Shown in pieces: positions 24,182 to 32,798 of a DNA stretch of 56,466 nucleotides (position 1 is the first letter of the stretch; each line of letters begins with the position of its first letter). The stretch comes from Coprococcus sp. (GTDB lineage Bacteria; Bacillota; Clostridia; Lachnospirales; Lachnospiraceae): NCBI GenBank assembly GCA_016297495.1, contig JAEDGN010000008.1, forward strand, positions 1-56,466, in the 5' to 3' direction. The translations under genes and the position numbers were made by a program. Under the pieces are notes generated by a model that was not told the origin of the DNA, made no database searches, and saw only the letters and a list, made by a program, of their open reading frames with translations.

Positions 24182-25282
24182 ATGGCTGGCTCAACATTTG
24201 GAAATATATTTAAAATCACGACATGGGGAGAATCCCACGGCAAAGCCGTCGGCGTTATTGTGGACGGATGCCCTGCAGGGCTTTCACTAACAGAAACAGA
24301 TATCCAGTACTATCTCAATCAGCGCAAGCCGGGACAATCCCGTTATACAACCCCACGTAAGGAGGATGACTCCGTAGAGATTCTGTCCGGTGTATTTGAA
24401 GGCAGAACCACCGGCAGTCCGATCTCACTGATCGTGTGGAATAAAAATGCCCGTTCATCAGACTATTCTGAAATCGCGGGTTACTATCGTCCGGGACATG
24501 CGGACTATACCTTTGATGCCAAATACGGCTTCAGAGACTACCGGGGCGGTGGACGCTCATCAGCCCGTGAGACCATAGGCCGCGTTGCCGGAGGCGCCAT
24601 TGCCCTGAAAGTTCTGGAAAGCTGCGGCATCCATATCTGTGCATATACGCGAGCTATTGGCCCTGTTTCCATCAATCCGGAACATTTTGACGAAGAAGAA
24701 ATCTTCTGCAACCCCATGTATATGCCGGACGCAGAGGCAGCCAAAAAGGCGGAAGCCTATGTATCCGAAAAAATGCATGAACAGGATTCCAGCGGCGGTA
24801 TTATTGAATGCCGCATTCAGGGCATGCCTGCAGGTATTGGCGATCCTGTTTTTGAAAAGCTGAATGCCAATCTGGCGAAGGCTGTCTGCTCCATCGGAGC
24901 TGTCAAGGGATTCGAAATAGGCGATGGATTTTTAGTGAGCACATCCTGCGGTTCCGTCAATAATGACGCTTTTACAGCAGACAGCAATGGTCATATCACC
25001 AAAAAGACCAATCATGCCGGCGGCATTCTCGGCGGTATGAGTGATGGCTCAGAGATCGTTTTCCGTGCGGCCATCAAGCCCACACCTTCTATCTCAAGAA
25101 CTCAGCAAACTGTCAATAAGCAGGGGAACAACATCGACATTCAGATTAAGGGCCGGCATGACCCGATCATTGTTCCAAGAGCGGTTATCGTTGTCAAATC
25201 CATGGCTGCACTGGCCATCGTAGATGCACTGATGCTCAATATGACTGCCCGCATTGATTATCTGACAGACTTTTATCATTAA
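24182..25282 (+). CDS. aroC: chorismate synthase
   Basis: The last shikimate-pathway step: it converts 5-enolpyruvylshikimate-3-phosphate to chorismate with reduced FMN. The protein starts MAGSTFGNIFKITTWGESHG, the usual family N-terminus. It continues with RPGQSRYTTPR-like KPGQSRYTTPRKE, YRPGHADYTFDAKYG, GGGRSSARET and the C-terminal KGRHDPIIVPRAV. The start at 24182 gives 366 residues, a normal length; AAGGAG is ten bases upstream, and an in-frame ATG at 24152 has no such site. It stands alone with its own promoter and terminator. Confidence 0.97.
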   Translation: MAGSTFGNIFKITTWGESHGKAVGVIVDGCPAGLSLTETDIQYYLNQRKPGQSRYTTPRKEDDSVEILSGVFEGRTTGSPISLIVWNKNARSSDYSEIAGYYRPGHADYTFDAKYGFRDYRGGGRSSARETIGRVAGGAIALKVLESCGIHICAYTRAIGPVSINPEHFDEEEIFCNPMYMPDAEAAKKAEAYVSEKMHEQDSSGGIIECRIQGMPAGIGDPVFEKLNANLAKAVCSIGAVKGFEIGDGFLVSTSCGSVNNDAFTADSNGHITKKTNHAGGILGGMSDGSEIVFRAAIKPTPSISRTQQTVNKQGNNIDIQIKGRHDPIIVPRAVIVVKSMAALAIVDALMLNMTARIDYLTDFYH

Positions 25283-25294
25283 GTATTCTATCTC

Positions 25295-25321
25295 AAAAGG
25301 CACTCCGAGAGTGCCTTTTTG
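25295..25321. terminator. bidirectional terminator between aroC and the PucR-type gene
   Basis: An 11-bp perfect stem, AAAAGGCACTC with GAGTGCCTTTT, a 3-base loop and T-runs in both directions. Confidence 0.93.
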
Positions 25322-26488
25322 TTATCTGTGTTTCGATGTGATATTATGTATCATACATGCTATTTGATACTGCATTCTCTCATCAGCATTCTCAAGATTG
25401 CAGTTCAGCAGCTTTTTTATATTATTGATACGGTAAAGTGCTGTATTTCGATGTGTATACATGGCCTCCGCTACAGCCTGGATGCTTCCGCTATATCTCA
25501 GATACAATTCCAGAGTATCGACATAGCTGGTATGATGGCTGCGGTCATATTCTATCAGAGGCTGCAGCAGATTATCTCCCATCTCTTTTAAAAGTGCCCT
25601 GTCCGGCACCATACTGATCAGGCGATAAATACCCATTTCATCAAAATAAATCAGATCTTTCCCCGTTCTAAGAGCCATATTTACAGCAACTCTGGCACGC
25701 TTATAAGCAATATGCAGATTGGTTATATCTGTGACCATACTGCCCACACCTACCGCTATGGTCTCCGATTTCATCTTTCGTCGTACTCTGCCTATAAAAC
25801 CGGTCAAAATATCTCTTACCTGCTCCTCAGACAAAGCATTGATGACTAAAACAAAGTTGGAATCATAATAAAAAAACTGACCGTTATGCGTGATATTTTC
25901 CAGATAAATCTGCATCTTATAGGCAATACGCCGCCGATCCACTGTATCCATAACATCCAGGTTTCCCGTTGAAATCAAAATAATCTGAAAAGTTCCATCC
26001 ACATCAAAATAAGGCAGCAAATCTTTTTCATACATGCCCATATTCTCCGGTTCTTCAATAGCCCGAACCAGTGCATTGGCAATTTGCTCGTCCGCAGCGC
26101 CCTGTAAGAAAATACGCACATTCAGATCTTTAATCATATCGTACAACTGTATGCGCCATGGTATCGTCAGGAGCGGGAAATCATTTTCATCACTATATTC
26201 TATGATACTCTTCGGGACTTCCTTTATATATTGACCTGTATTAATAATTAACCCCGAAGCATGACGTGCAACCAGCTCCTCTATCAGTCCCATCAATTTC
26301 TCCTCTGTAGGGAAACCAAGACCCGTTGTTACTGCCAGATCTTTGCCCTTAAAATTCTCCAGTATTGTAATATCCTCCATAAGAAGAATCCAGCTTATGG
26401 AATTGGCCCATCCCTTACTGCCGCCAATCAGATTCATCTGATACTTTGTCCTCGAAACAACCAGCATATCTTCAATTGTAAATCCCAT
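25322..26488 (-). CDS. PucR-family transcriptional regulator
   Basis: A 388-residue regulator with the PucR layout. An N-terminal ligand-sensing PucR domain (about 1-115, TIEDMLVVSRTKYQMNLIGG) is followed by a GGDEF-like middle region (about 140-290). The C-terminal PucR helix-turn-helix is near 325-385, with LELYLRYSGSIQAVAEAMYT and HRNTALYRINNIKKLL. Relatives control purine, amino-acid or polyamine use; the target here is not clear. The start at 26488 follows GGGGGG; a GTG at 26512 is less likely. It is divergent from the orphan 58-residue gene, whose operator-like promoter is a candidate target. Confidence 0.88.
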   Translation of the reverse strand: MGFTIEDMLVVSRTKYQMNLIGGSKGWANSISWILLMEDITILENFKGKDLAVTTGLGFPTEEKLMGLIEELVARHASGLIINTGQYIKEVPKSIIEYSDENDFPLLTIPWRIQLYDMIKDLNVRIFLQGAADEQIANALVRAIEEPENMGMYEKDLLPYFDVDGTFQIILISTGNLDVMDTVDRRRIAYKMQIYLENITHNGQFFYYDSNFVLVINALSEEQVRDILTGFIGRVRRKMKSETIAVGVGSMVTDITNLHIAYKRARVAVNMALRTGKDLIYFDEMGIYRLISMVPDRALLKEMGDNLLQPLIEYDRSHHTSYVDTLELYLRYSGSIQAVAEAMYTHRNTALYRINNIKKLLNCNLENADERMQYQIACMIHNITSKHR

Positions 26489-26579
26489 TGTTTTCCCCCC
26501 GTCACCAGTCACACAACACGCATTCTTTGTGCTTACAGCACATATTTATACCCGATCTTTTAGGTTTTTAACCTATAGT

Positions 26580-26608
26580 TTTCCATACCGAATATGGTAT
26601 CCTATAGA
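26580..26608 (+). promoter_or_regulatory. promoter with internal palindrome, orphan gene
   Basis: TTTCCA (26580-26585), a 17-base spacer and TATAGA (26603-26608). The dyad ATACC-GAATAT-GGTAT (26585-26600) fills the spacer, a typical repressor position. An outer repeat, TTTGTGCTT (26526-26534) and AAGCACAAA (26613-26621), brackets the promoter, and TAGGTTTTTAACCTA lies just upstream. Confidence 0.55.
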
Positions 26609-26660
26609 TAGAAAGCACAAAAAACTTTTTACATATTTAAAATAACAGGGGGAAATGAAA

Positions 26661-26837
26661 ATGTCAATTATTGGGCCAGAAAGATATAATGATTATGTAT
26701 TAACACATGCTGTTCCGCAGTGGGCTAAACTTGAACGTTATGAATATTGTGAACCATTTTTTGACACAATATCAACTGAAAAGCCGAAAAAAAGCATTCA
26801 TTCATTGATGAGAATTCTTACGTCTTTATTCCTGTAA
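26661..26837 (+). CDS. orphan small protein of unknown function
   Basis: A short gene of 58 residues if it starts at 26661 (60 from 26655). The second ATG is preferred because AGGGGGA then lies at a workable distance. The protein is MSIIGPERYNDYVLTHAVPQ followed by WAKLERYEYCEPFFDTIS, then a basic stretch (EKPKKS) and a hydrophobic end, LMRILTSLFL. It has no signal peptide, full membrane span or motif I recognise. The support for a real gene is the ribosome binding site, an operator-like promoter and an exceptionally strong terminator immediately after the stop. Confidence 0.6.
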   Translation: MSIIGPERYNDYVLTHAVPQWAKLERYEYCEPFFDTISTEKPKKSIHSLMRILTSLFL

Positions 26838-26840
26838 CAT

Positions 26841-26894
26841 ATAAACAAAGGATGCCATACCAGTACTCTTTCTGGTATGGCATCCTTTGTTTAT
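26841..26894. terminator. very long perfect terminator stem
   Basis: A perfect 23-bp inverted repeat (26841-26863 and 26872-26894) with an 8-base loop, starting four bases after the orphan gene stop. The core is GGATGCCATACCAG. T-rich ends in both directions suit a bidirectional terminator between this gene and the convergent pspC. Confidence 0.9.
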
Positions 26895-26931
26895 GTCTGC
26901 CATTATAACGATCCTGTTTCCTGATCAGTTC

Positions 26932-27144
26932 TTATTCCGCATCCACGATGTTGTCATCCTCCGGAATAATGATGGCAGCGGCAATATACAGCACTAAGCC
27001 TGTCCCTACCGAAAAGATGCTCAGGACTGCCCAAACAAGACGAATCAATGTAGCATCGATATCAAACGTCTCACCCAGTCCTCCGCATACACCTGTTAAC
27101 ATCTTATTGCTTTTTGATTTTCTTAACTTGATTTTATTCATCAT
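26932..27144 (-). CDS. PspC-domain membrane protein
   Basis: A 70-residue protein almost entirely made of a PspC domain. It has a basic N-terminus (KIKLRKSKSNKM), the family motif GVCGGLGETFDIDATLIRL, and one membrane segment ending LYIAAAIIIPED. PspC-like proteins sit in the membrane and take part in envelope stress responses or anti-sigma signalling; the small stand-alone versions in Firmicutes are poorly characterised. GGGAGG precedes two consecutive ATG codons, and the second (27141) has the better spacing. Confidence 0.9.
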   Translation of the reverse strand: MMNKIKLRKSKSNKMLTGVCGGLGETFDIDATLIRLVWAVLSIFSVGTGLVLYIAAAIIIPEDDNIVDAE

Positions 27145-27234
27145 AATACCTCCCGTTTTCTCATGTACATATACAATTTCGTTTTTCTTATACTATCTCT
27201 CGTTTTCAAAAAAATCCTCACATTTAATTGAAAA

Positions 27235-27882
27235 TTATCTGGATAAATACGGAATAATATCAATCAAGCTGTCCGCTTTACCATACAGGATCTTCGATAA
27301 TTCTTCATCCGGTTGGGACAGATCCGGCACCATAATTGGTTTACATCCGGCTCTGTAAGCAGACAGAATGCCATTGGGTGAATCTTCCAGCGCAATACAG
27401 GCTTCCGGCTTCTCACCGATCATTTTACATGCATGCAGATACACGTCCGGCATTGGCTTACCATGGGGCACCATAGCTGTACAGACAATCTGATCAAAAT
27501 AATTCAGCACTCCTGCCTGATCCAGATAATCCATGGCTTTTGTCTCATCTGTAGCCGTTGCAACCGCCGTCTTATAATAATGGGTCTTCAGATAACCAAG
27601 CAGTTCATCAACTCCGGGCTTCTTTTCCACAGGGTGATCTTTCATATAGGCATTCATCAGCTCTTTGCGCCTCTTTCGAATACCAAAAAAATCAAAATCC
27701 TCACCAAATATTCCTTTCATCTTCGGCACGGCAAATTCCGGTGCCAGACTGCGGATCATGAGACTGTGCTCAAACTGCCAGTCATATCCCGCTTCCCGGG
27801 CCGCCTCCATCCAAAAGTGACAGTATATCTTTTCCGTATCCAGAATGAGTCCATCCATATCAAAAATGACAGCTCTTATCAT
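27235..27882 (-). CDS. HAD-family phosphatase (beta-phosphoglucomutase-like)
   Basis: A 215-residue haloacid dehalogenase-superfamily hydrolase. Motif I is FDMDGLILDTE (7-17), motif II VATATDE near 108-114, motif III the lysine in HGKPMPD, and motif IV ALEDSPNGI. A helical cap between motifs I and II places it with the beta-phosphoglucomutase-like group; the substrate cannot be named. It is the third gene of a probable regulator-lysA-HAD operon, 18 bases after lysA. Confidence 0.9.
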   Translation of the reverse strand: MIRAVIFDMDGLILDTEKIYCHFWMEAAREAGYDWQFEHSLMIRSLAPEFAVPKMKGIFGEDFDFFGIRKRRKELMNAYMKDHPVEKKPGVDELLGYLKTHYYKTAVATATDETKAMDYLDQAGVLNYFDQIVCTAMVPHGKPMPDVYLHACKMIGEKPEACIALEDSPNGILSAYRAGCKPIMVPDLSQPDEELSKILYGKADSLIDIIPYLSR

Positions 27883-27900
27883 AAAATATCATCCTAACTA

Positions 27901-29178
27901 TTACTGTTCATCCTTAAACTGATCGAACAATCCCGTAAAATCAAAGGTTGCAAAATAATCCATCGGGGTCTCGGCACGACGGATCATTTCTGTCGTTCCA
28001 TCCTCTTTCAGGAGGATCTCCGCTGAGCGAAGCTTGCCATTATAATTATAACCCATGGAGAAACCGTGTGCACCCGTATCATGAATAATGATATGATCAC
28101 CAATATCAATCTTCGGCAGCATTCTGTTGACAGCAAACTTATCACTGTTCTCACAGAGTCCGCCGGTGACATCATACATATGGTCACATGGCGCATCTTC
28201 CTTGCCCGACACTGTAATATGATGATAGGCACCATAGATCGCCGGACGCATCAGATTGGCTGCACAGGCATCCAGTCCGATATATTCCTTAAAAATATGC
28301 TTCTCATGAATGGCTGTAGCAATCAAATGTCCATAAGGTGCCAGCATGAACCGTCCCATCTCTGTAAAAAGCGCCACATCTCCCATACCTGCAGGTACAA
28401 GGATCTCATCGTATACCTGATGCACGCCTTCACCGATGGCCTCAATATCATTCGGTGTCTCATCCGGCGAATAGGCAACACCCACACCGCCTGACAGATT
28501 AATAAACCGGATATCCGCACCTGTTTCTTCATGGAGCTCTACGGCAGTCTTAAATAATATTTTTGCCAGAGCCGGATAATAATCATTGGTTTTTGTATTG
28601 CTGGCCAAAAAAGCATGAATGCCAAAATGCTTTACGCCTTTGGACTTGAGATACCTGAAACCTTCTGTCAGCTGTTCACGGGTAAAGCCGTATTTTGCCT
28701 CTCCCGGCACATCCATAATAGCTGTACTGATCTTAAAATCTCCGCCTGTATTAAAACGGCAGCAGACCGTCTCCGGAAATTCGCCCACATTTTCCTCAAA
28801 ATATTTTAAATGAGTCAAATCATCAAAATTAATAATCACACCCATATCCTTTGCATAAGCATATTCACCGGCCGGTGTCACATTAGAAGAAAACATCACA
28901 TCATGGCCTTCAAAGCCGCAGGCCTTCGCCATCATCAGTTCCACCCTGGTGGCGCAGTCCAGACCGCATCCCTCTTCCTTCATGATCTGAAGAATAGCCG
29001 GTGTCGGTGTAGCTTTCACGGCAAAATACTCTTTAAAGCCTTTATTCCATGAAAAGGCTTTGTAAACCTTTCTTGCATTCCCTCTGATACCCTTTTCATC
29101 ATAAAGATGAAAAGGAGTCGGATATTTTTTCACGATCTCATCCAGCTGAGCTTTTGTCACAAATGGTACTTTCTTCAT
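27901..29178 (-). CDS. lysA: diaminopimelate decarboxylase
   Basis: The last step of lysine synthesis: a PLP enzyme that decarboxylates meso-diaminopimelate. The 425-residue protein has the PLP lysine in EYFAVKATP (about 52), HAFLASNT, the glycine loop NLSGGVGVAYSP, TEMGRFMLAPYG, CENSDKFA for the catalytic cysteine and HDTGAHGFSMGYNYN near the end. The spacing matches LysA rather than a biosynthetic arginine or ornithine decarboxylase. Its ATG overlaps the stop of the TrmB-type regulator by four bases, so regulator and enzyme are translationally coupled. Confidence 0.92.
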   Translation of the reverse strand: MKKVPFVTKAQLDEIVKKYPTPFHLYDEKGIRGNARKVYKAFSWNKGFKEYFAVKATPTPAILQIMKEEGCGLDCATRVELMMAKACGFEGHDVMFSSNVTPAGEYAYAKDMGVIINFDDLTHLKYFEENVGEFPETVCCRFNTGGDFKISTAIMDVPGEAKYGFTREQLTEGFRYLKSKGVKHFGIHAFLASNTKTNDYYPALAKILFKTAVELHEETGADIRFINLSGGVGVAYSPDETPNDIEAIGEGVHQVYDEILVPAGMGDVALFTEMGRFMLAPYGHLIATAIHEKHIFKEYIGLDACAANLMRPAIYGAYHHITVSGKEDAPCDHMYDVTGGLCENSDKFAVNRMLPKIDIGDHIIIHDTGAHGFSMGYNYNGKLRSAEILLKEDGTTEMIRRAETPMDYFATFDFTGLFDQFKDEQ

Positions 29179-29891
29179 TCTTCACAACTCCCTTTCTTAT
29201 CCTGCCTCAGTTCAATTAACTGAATCTGCCGGCTTAATGACTGTTTAAATAAATCAATCAGATTCTTCTTGCCCGAATACAGACAGGAACAGTTCTGTTC
29301 CTGCGACAGATCTCCAGTCAGTACATTCACTGAATCAACGATCAGACCGATCTGCCGTTCTTCAATCTCATCACTGTGATAAACAACGGCACCCTTCAAT
29401 TCAAATACCGGTTCGGTAATAAGAACCACCTTAATCCTGCGTTCGGTCAGCTGTTCAAGCTTCTCCCTGAATAATTCCAGCATGGACACCGGACCCGTCA
29501 TATAAACTCTGTACCGCGCACCATCCAGCATTCTGCCTGCCTTCTGACAGATATTCTGGAACCCGCTGATAGTAATATAGGCCTCGTCCTCATCATGGGC
29601 CTTCGGCTGCTGTTCAACCAGACGTTCTGACAGATTCCTGAGATAATCCAGCTTATTACCGCAGAATTCCTCCACCGGAACCGGGACGTACCGCGTCGGT
29701 GTTCCCTCTGCCACATAGGCCGCCCCCTTATCCACCAGTGCAGCCAATGCCGTATACGTATTGGAGCGGGATATGCCGGAAGCCTTGGCTGCCTCATAGC
29801 CCGTCATCATTCCCTCCGAAAGCAGAGAATAGTAGATGGACGATTCCTGTCTGGTCAGGCCAAACTGCATCAAATCATCAATATAGGACAT
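29175..29891 (-). CDS. TrmB-family transcriptional regulator
   Basis: A 238-residue regulator. The N-terminal winged helix (about 1-75, LMQFGLTRQESSIYYSLLSE and SGISRSNTYTALAALVDKG) is typical of TrmB proteins. A helical linker follows and then a C-terminal phospholipase-D-like or TrmB ligand domain (from about 105, ARYRVYMTGPVSMLELF). TrmB proteins usually sense sugars, so a lysA-coupled one is unusual. It is the first gene of the operon and its own promoter carries a palindrome, which suggests autoregulation. Confidence 0.85.
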   Translation of the reverse strand: MSYIDDLMQFGLTRQESSIYYSLLSEGMMTGYEAAKASGISRSNTYTALAALVDKGAAYVAEGTPTRYVPVPVEEFCGNKLDYLRNLSERLVEQQPKAHDEDEAYITISGFQNICQKAGRMLDGARYRVYMTGPVSMLELFREKLEQLTERRIKVVLITEPVFELKGAVVYHSDEIEERQIGLIVDSVNVLTGDLSQEQNCSCLYSGKKNLIDLFKQSLSRQIQLIELRQDKKGSCEE

Positions 29892-29905
29892 GTCATCACC
29901 TGGTA

Positions 29906-29949
29906 TTCCTTTCTAGGAACACTATAATACATATAAATTCAAAAGTCAA
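29906..29949 (-). promoter_or_regulatory. promoter and operator of the TrmB-lysA operon
   Basis: Minus-strand TTGACT (29949-29944), a 17-base spacer and TATAGT (29926-29921). The palindrome TTCCTTTCTAGGAA (29906-29919, 5-bp arms and a 4-base centre) lies across the expected transcription start, a repressor position. Confidence 0.7.
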
Positions 29950-29981
29950 CTGTCAAAAGCATCTTTCCTGATATCCGGAAC

Positions 29982-30036
29982 AAAAAATGCCCTTCCTTAA
30001 CACAGAACCTGTCCGGCCTGTCCCAAAGAAGGGCAT
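29982..30036 (-). terminator. ilvE terminator
   Basis: On the minus strand GATGCCCTTC ... GAAGGGCAT is followed by TTTTTTG, with a long loop containing two GGACAGG copies. Confidence 0.75.
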
Positions 30037-30048
30037 CTATACTATTGA

Positions 30049-31074
30049 TTAAAGAATCTTATGGATCCAGCCTTCCGGCGCTTCGATAGTACCATACTGG
30101 ATACCCGTTAATGTATCATATAACTTCTTCGTAATCGGTCCCATCTCTTCCATACCGCTTGGGAAACAGATCTCCTGGCCATGATCAACAATCTTACCGA
30201 CAGGAGAAATAACCGCTGCTGTACCGCAAAGACCGCATTCTGCGAAATCTTTCAGTTCATCCAGTCTGACCTTTCTTGTTGTAACCTTCAGTCCAAGATA
30301 ATGCTCTGCCACATAAACCAGAGATCTTCTTGTAATAGAAGGAAGAATGGAATCTGAAAGAGGTGTAACAACTTCATTATCCTTCGTTACAAAAAGGAAG
30401 TTGGCACCGCCTGTCTCCTCCACGTAGGTTCTTGTACCCGGATCCAGGAACAGATTCTCATCAAATCCATTGGCATGGGCTGTTACATTGGCATGTAAAC
30501 TCATGGCATAGTTCAGGCCGGCCTTGATATGACCTGTGCCGTGTGGTGCCGCACGGTCAAAATCACTGACACATAATGTAATCGGTTTTGCACCGCCCTT
30601 GAAATATGGTCCTACAGGTGTACAAAAAAGTCTGAACTGATATTCATCTGCAGGTTTTACCCCGATAACCGGGCTGGACGCATACATATATGGTCTTAAA
30701 TATAAAGTTGCGCCGCTGCCATAAGGCGGAACCCATGCTGCATTGGCAACAACTACCTTCTCAACCGCTTCGATAAATCTCTCCTTCGGGAACGGCGGCA
30801 TCTCCATGCGCTTTGCAGAATCCACCATACGCTCTGCATTCAGATCAGGGCGAAAGGTAACTATACTGCCATCCGCTGTTGTATATGCCTTTAAGCCTTC
30901 AAAAACTTCCTGACAATATTGAAGAATACCGGCACATTCATTCAATACAATAGTGGCATCTCCTGTCATACGGCCTTCGCTCCACTGACCATCCTTATAA
31001 TCTGCTACGTATCTCTGATCTGTTGTATGGTAAGCAAATCCGATGCTGCCCCAATCCAGATTCTTTGGTTCCAT
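30049..31074 (-). CDS. ilvE: branched-chain amino acid aminotransferase
   Basis: A fold-type IV PLP enzyme that transfers the amino group between glutamate and the 2-oxo acids of valine, leucine and isoleucine. The 341-residue chain matches the longer group II form. It shows EVFEGLKAYTTADG, RPDLNAERM, LYLRPYMYAS, the PLP lysine in GHIKAGLNYAMSL (about 196), EETGGANFLF and ECGLCGTAAVISPVG. It is monocistronic with its own promoter; no T-box leader is visible in the short upstream gap. Confidence 0.96.
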   Translation of the reverse strand: MEPKNLDWGSIGFAYHTTDQRYVADYKDGQWSEGRMTGDATIVLNECAGILQYCQEVFEGLKAYTTADGSIVTFRPDLNAERMVDSAKRMEMPPFPKERFIEAVEKVVVANAAWVPPYGSGATLYLRPYMYASSPVIGVKPADEYQFRLFCTPVGPYFKGGAKPITLCVSDFDRAAPHGTGHIKAGLNYAMSLHANVTAHANGFDENLFLDPGTRTYVEETGGANFLFVTKDNEVVTPLSDSILPSITRRSLVYVAEHYLGLKVTTRKVRLDELKDFAECGLCGTAAVISPVGKIVDHGQEICFPSGMEEMGPITKKLYDTLTGIQYGTIEAPEGWIHKIL

Positions 31075-31122
31075 AACAATTCCTCCATTCGTAATGTAAC
31101 TTAAATTTCCCTCAATGAACCA

Positions 31123-31151
31123 ATTATAGTCTTATTGCTCTGTAAAATCAA
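31123..31151 (-). promoter_or_regulatory. ilvE promoter
   Basis: Minus-strand TTGATT (31151-31146), a 17-base spacer and a perfect TATAAT (31128-31123). Confidence 0.75.
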
Positions 31152-31189
31152 TAACTATTTTTAACTTTAATTCGCAAAAGTGGGTTTTT

Positions 31190-31708
31190 TTACATTAACT
31201 TTTTAATCTCGGAAATTTTTGTCTTTCTTGCATACAGTTTAAAAACATATTCAATGTCAAAATAGGTCTTTTCCTCGCTGTCAGCGACAACCACCCAGTC
31301 TTCGTCTTCATCGAGATTCGGGAACCACGTATCTGCCTGATAAGCATAGTCCATACAGGTAACATGCGCCACATCACAATATGGCAGAAACTGCCGGTAG
31401 ATGCTCTCACCACCGATAATATAAACATCATCCGTCGAATACTTCTTCAGCTCTTTGAGTGCCTCTTCAATGCTGTGAACAATAACGGCATCTTTTACTT
31501 TGTAGGTATAGTCACCGGTTATCACAATATTGATCCGGTTCTTTAACGGCAATCCATTGGGAAAGCTTTCAAGCGTCTTTCTTCCCATGACCACTACCTT
31601 ACCCGTTGTGGTCTCTCTGAAAAACTTCATATCCTCGGGAATTCTGTTCAGTAATTGATTCTGATAGCCGATGCCCCAGTTTTTATCAACATTTACAATA
31701 ATATTCAT
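31190..31708 (-). CDS. folA: dihydrofolate reductase
   Basis: Reduces dihydrofolate to tetrahydrofolate with NADPH and replaces the tetrahydrofolate used up by thymidylate synthase. It has NIIVNVDKNWGIGYQNQLL at the N-terminus, KVVVMGRKTLESFP and YIIGGESIYRQFLPYCD, all diagnostic. The start at 31708 has GGGAG upstream and gives 172 residues; the longer frame to 31747 adds an unrelated leader. It lies 45 bases after thyA, forming the common thyA-folA pair. Confidence 0.95.
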   Translation of the reverse strand: MNIIVNVDKNWGIGYQNQLLNRIPEDMKFFRETTTGKVVVMGRKTLESFPNGLPLKNRINIVITGDYTYKVKDAVIVHSIEEALKELKKYSTDDVYIIGGESIYRQFLPYCDVAHVTCMDYAYQADTWFPNLDEDEDWVVVADSEEKTYFDIEYVFKLYARKTKISEIKKLM

Positions 31709-31753
31709 GCTTTGTATCTCCCTTTCAATGCTCTCATCCCAATGCACAGGCCG

Positions 31754-32602
31754 CTACACTGCAATCGGAATATTTTTGATCTGCGGTCCGGTCACATAGT
31801 TCTCGATGGTAATATCCTTCGTTGTAAAATCATAAAAATTCTTAATATCCGGATTCAGTCTGAAGGTCGGTGCCGGATAACTTTCCCTTGTAATCAGATC
31901 CTCGATCAGCGGCACATGTCTGTCATAAATATGGGCATCCGCTATCACATGAACCAGTTCGCCCACCTGCATATCACATACCTGAGCCATCATATGCATG
32001 AGCACTGCATACTGGACCACATTCCAGTTATTGGCTGCCAGCACATCCTGAGAACGCTGATTTAAAACAGCATTGAGTACCAGCTTATCATCCCCCGGCT
32101 TTTTCGTCACATTGAAAGTCATACTGTAGGCACACGGATACAGATTCATCTCATGGAGATCCTGATGGACATAAATATTGGTCATAATTCTCCGACTATA
32201 GGGATTATGCTTCAGATCATAGATCACCCTGTCTACCTGATCCATCATGCCTTCTTTATACTGGTGCTTCACACCCATCTGATAACCATACGCTTTGCCG
32301 ATGGAACCATTCTCATCTGCCCATTCGTCCCAGACCGTACTGTTCAAATCATGAATATTGTTGGATTTTCTCTGCCAGATCCACAGCATCTCATCCGTGG
32401 CACTCTTGATAGCCGTCTTCCTGAGAGTCAGTGCCGGGAATTCCTTCGACAGGTCATAACGGTTGACCACACCAAACTTTTTAATCGTATAGGCAAAGCT
32501 GCCGTCCTCCCATTTAGGGCGCACCTTCTCACCTTCGGTACTGCAGCCATTGTCAAGGATATCACGGCACATATGAATAAACACCTGATCTGCGTAACTC
32601 AT
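31754..32602 (-). CDS. thyA: divergent thymidylate synthase
   Basis: Methylates dUMP to dTMP with methylene-tetrahydrofolate. The 282-residue protein has WDEWADENGSIGKAYGYQM, the catalytic-cysteine region LYPCAYSMTFNV, NQRSQDVLAANNWNVVQYAV, MHMMAQVCD and ADAHIYDRHV. The cysteine, the Arg-Ser phosphate motif, the Asn and the His-x-Tyr are kept. The usual PCH after the cysteine is PCA here, the following Gln-Phe is Thr-Phe, and GGDTH is IADAH. This points to a diverged subfamily rather than a broken gene. The pairing with folA supports the assignment. Confidence 0.9.
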   Translation of the reverse strand: MSYADQVFIHMCRDILDNGCSTEGEKVRPKWEDGSFAYTIKKFGVVNRYDLSKEFPALTLRKTAIKSATDEMLWIWQRKSNNIHDLNSTVWDEWADENGSIGKAYGYQMGVKHQYKEGMMDQVDRVIYDLKHNPYSRRIMTNIYVHQDLHEMNLYPCAYSMTFNVTKKPGDDKLVLNAVLNQRSQDVLAANNWNVVQYAVLMHMMAQVCDMQVGELVHVIADAHIYDRHVPLIEDLITRESYPAPTFRLNPDIKNFYDFTTKDITIENYVTGPQIKNIPIAV

Positions 32603-32798
32603 TCTATCACCTCATTTGTCAAATTCAAAAACATGCGTATTCCTATTATAAAGCAGAAACCGAAAGCTGTAAAGAGAAGTTACGGCAACATCGCTGATCC
32701 ATATTCTTAATTTTGTCTAAAAACCTCGCTTTTAAATGGATTTTTATAGCAAAATGTGCTAAAATAAAGTATAGGCTTACATGTTAGGAAGTGATTTT

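Noticed and set aside
29991..30020. Short direct repeat GGACAGG in the ilvE terminator loop as a CRISPR-like repeat
   Set aside because: Only two copies a few bases apart, inside a terminator; no array anywhere in the window.
31075..31189. T-box or leader attenuator for ilvE
   Set aside because: The gap is too short and lacks a T-box sequence and terminator.
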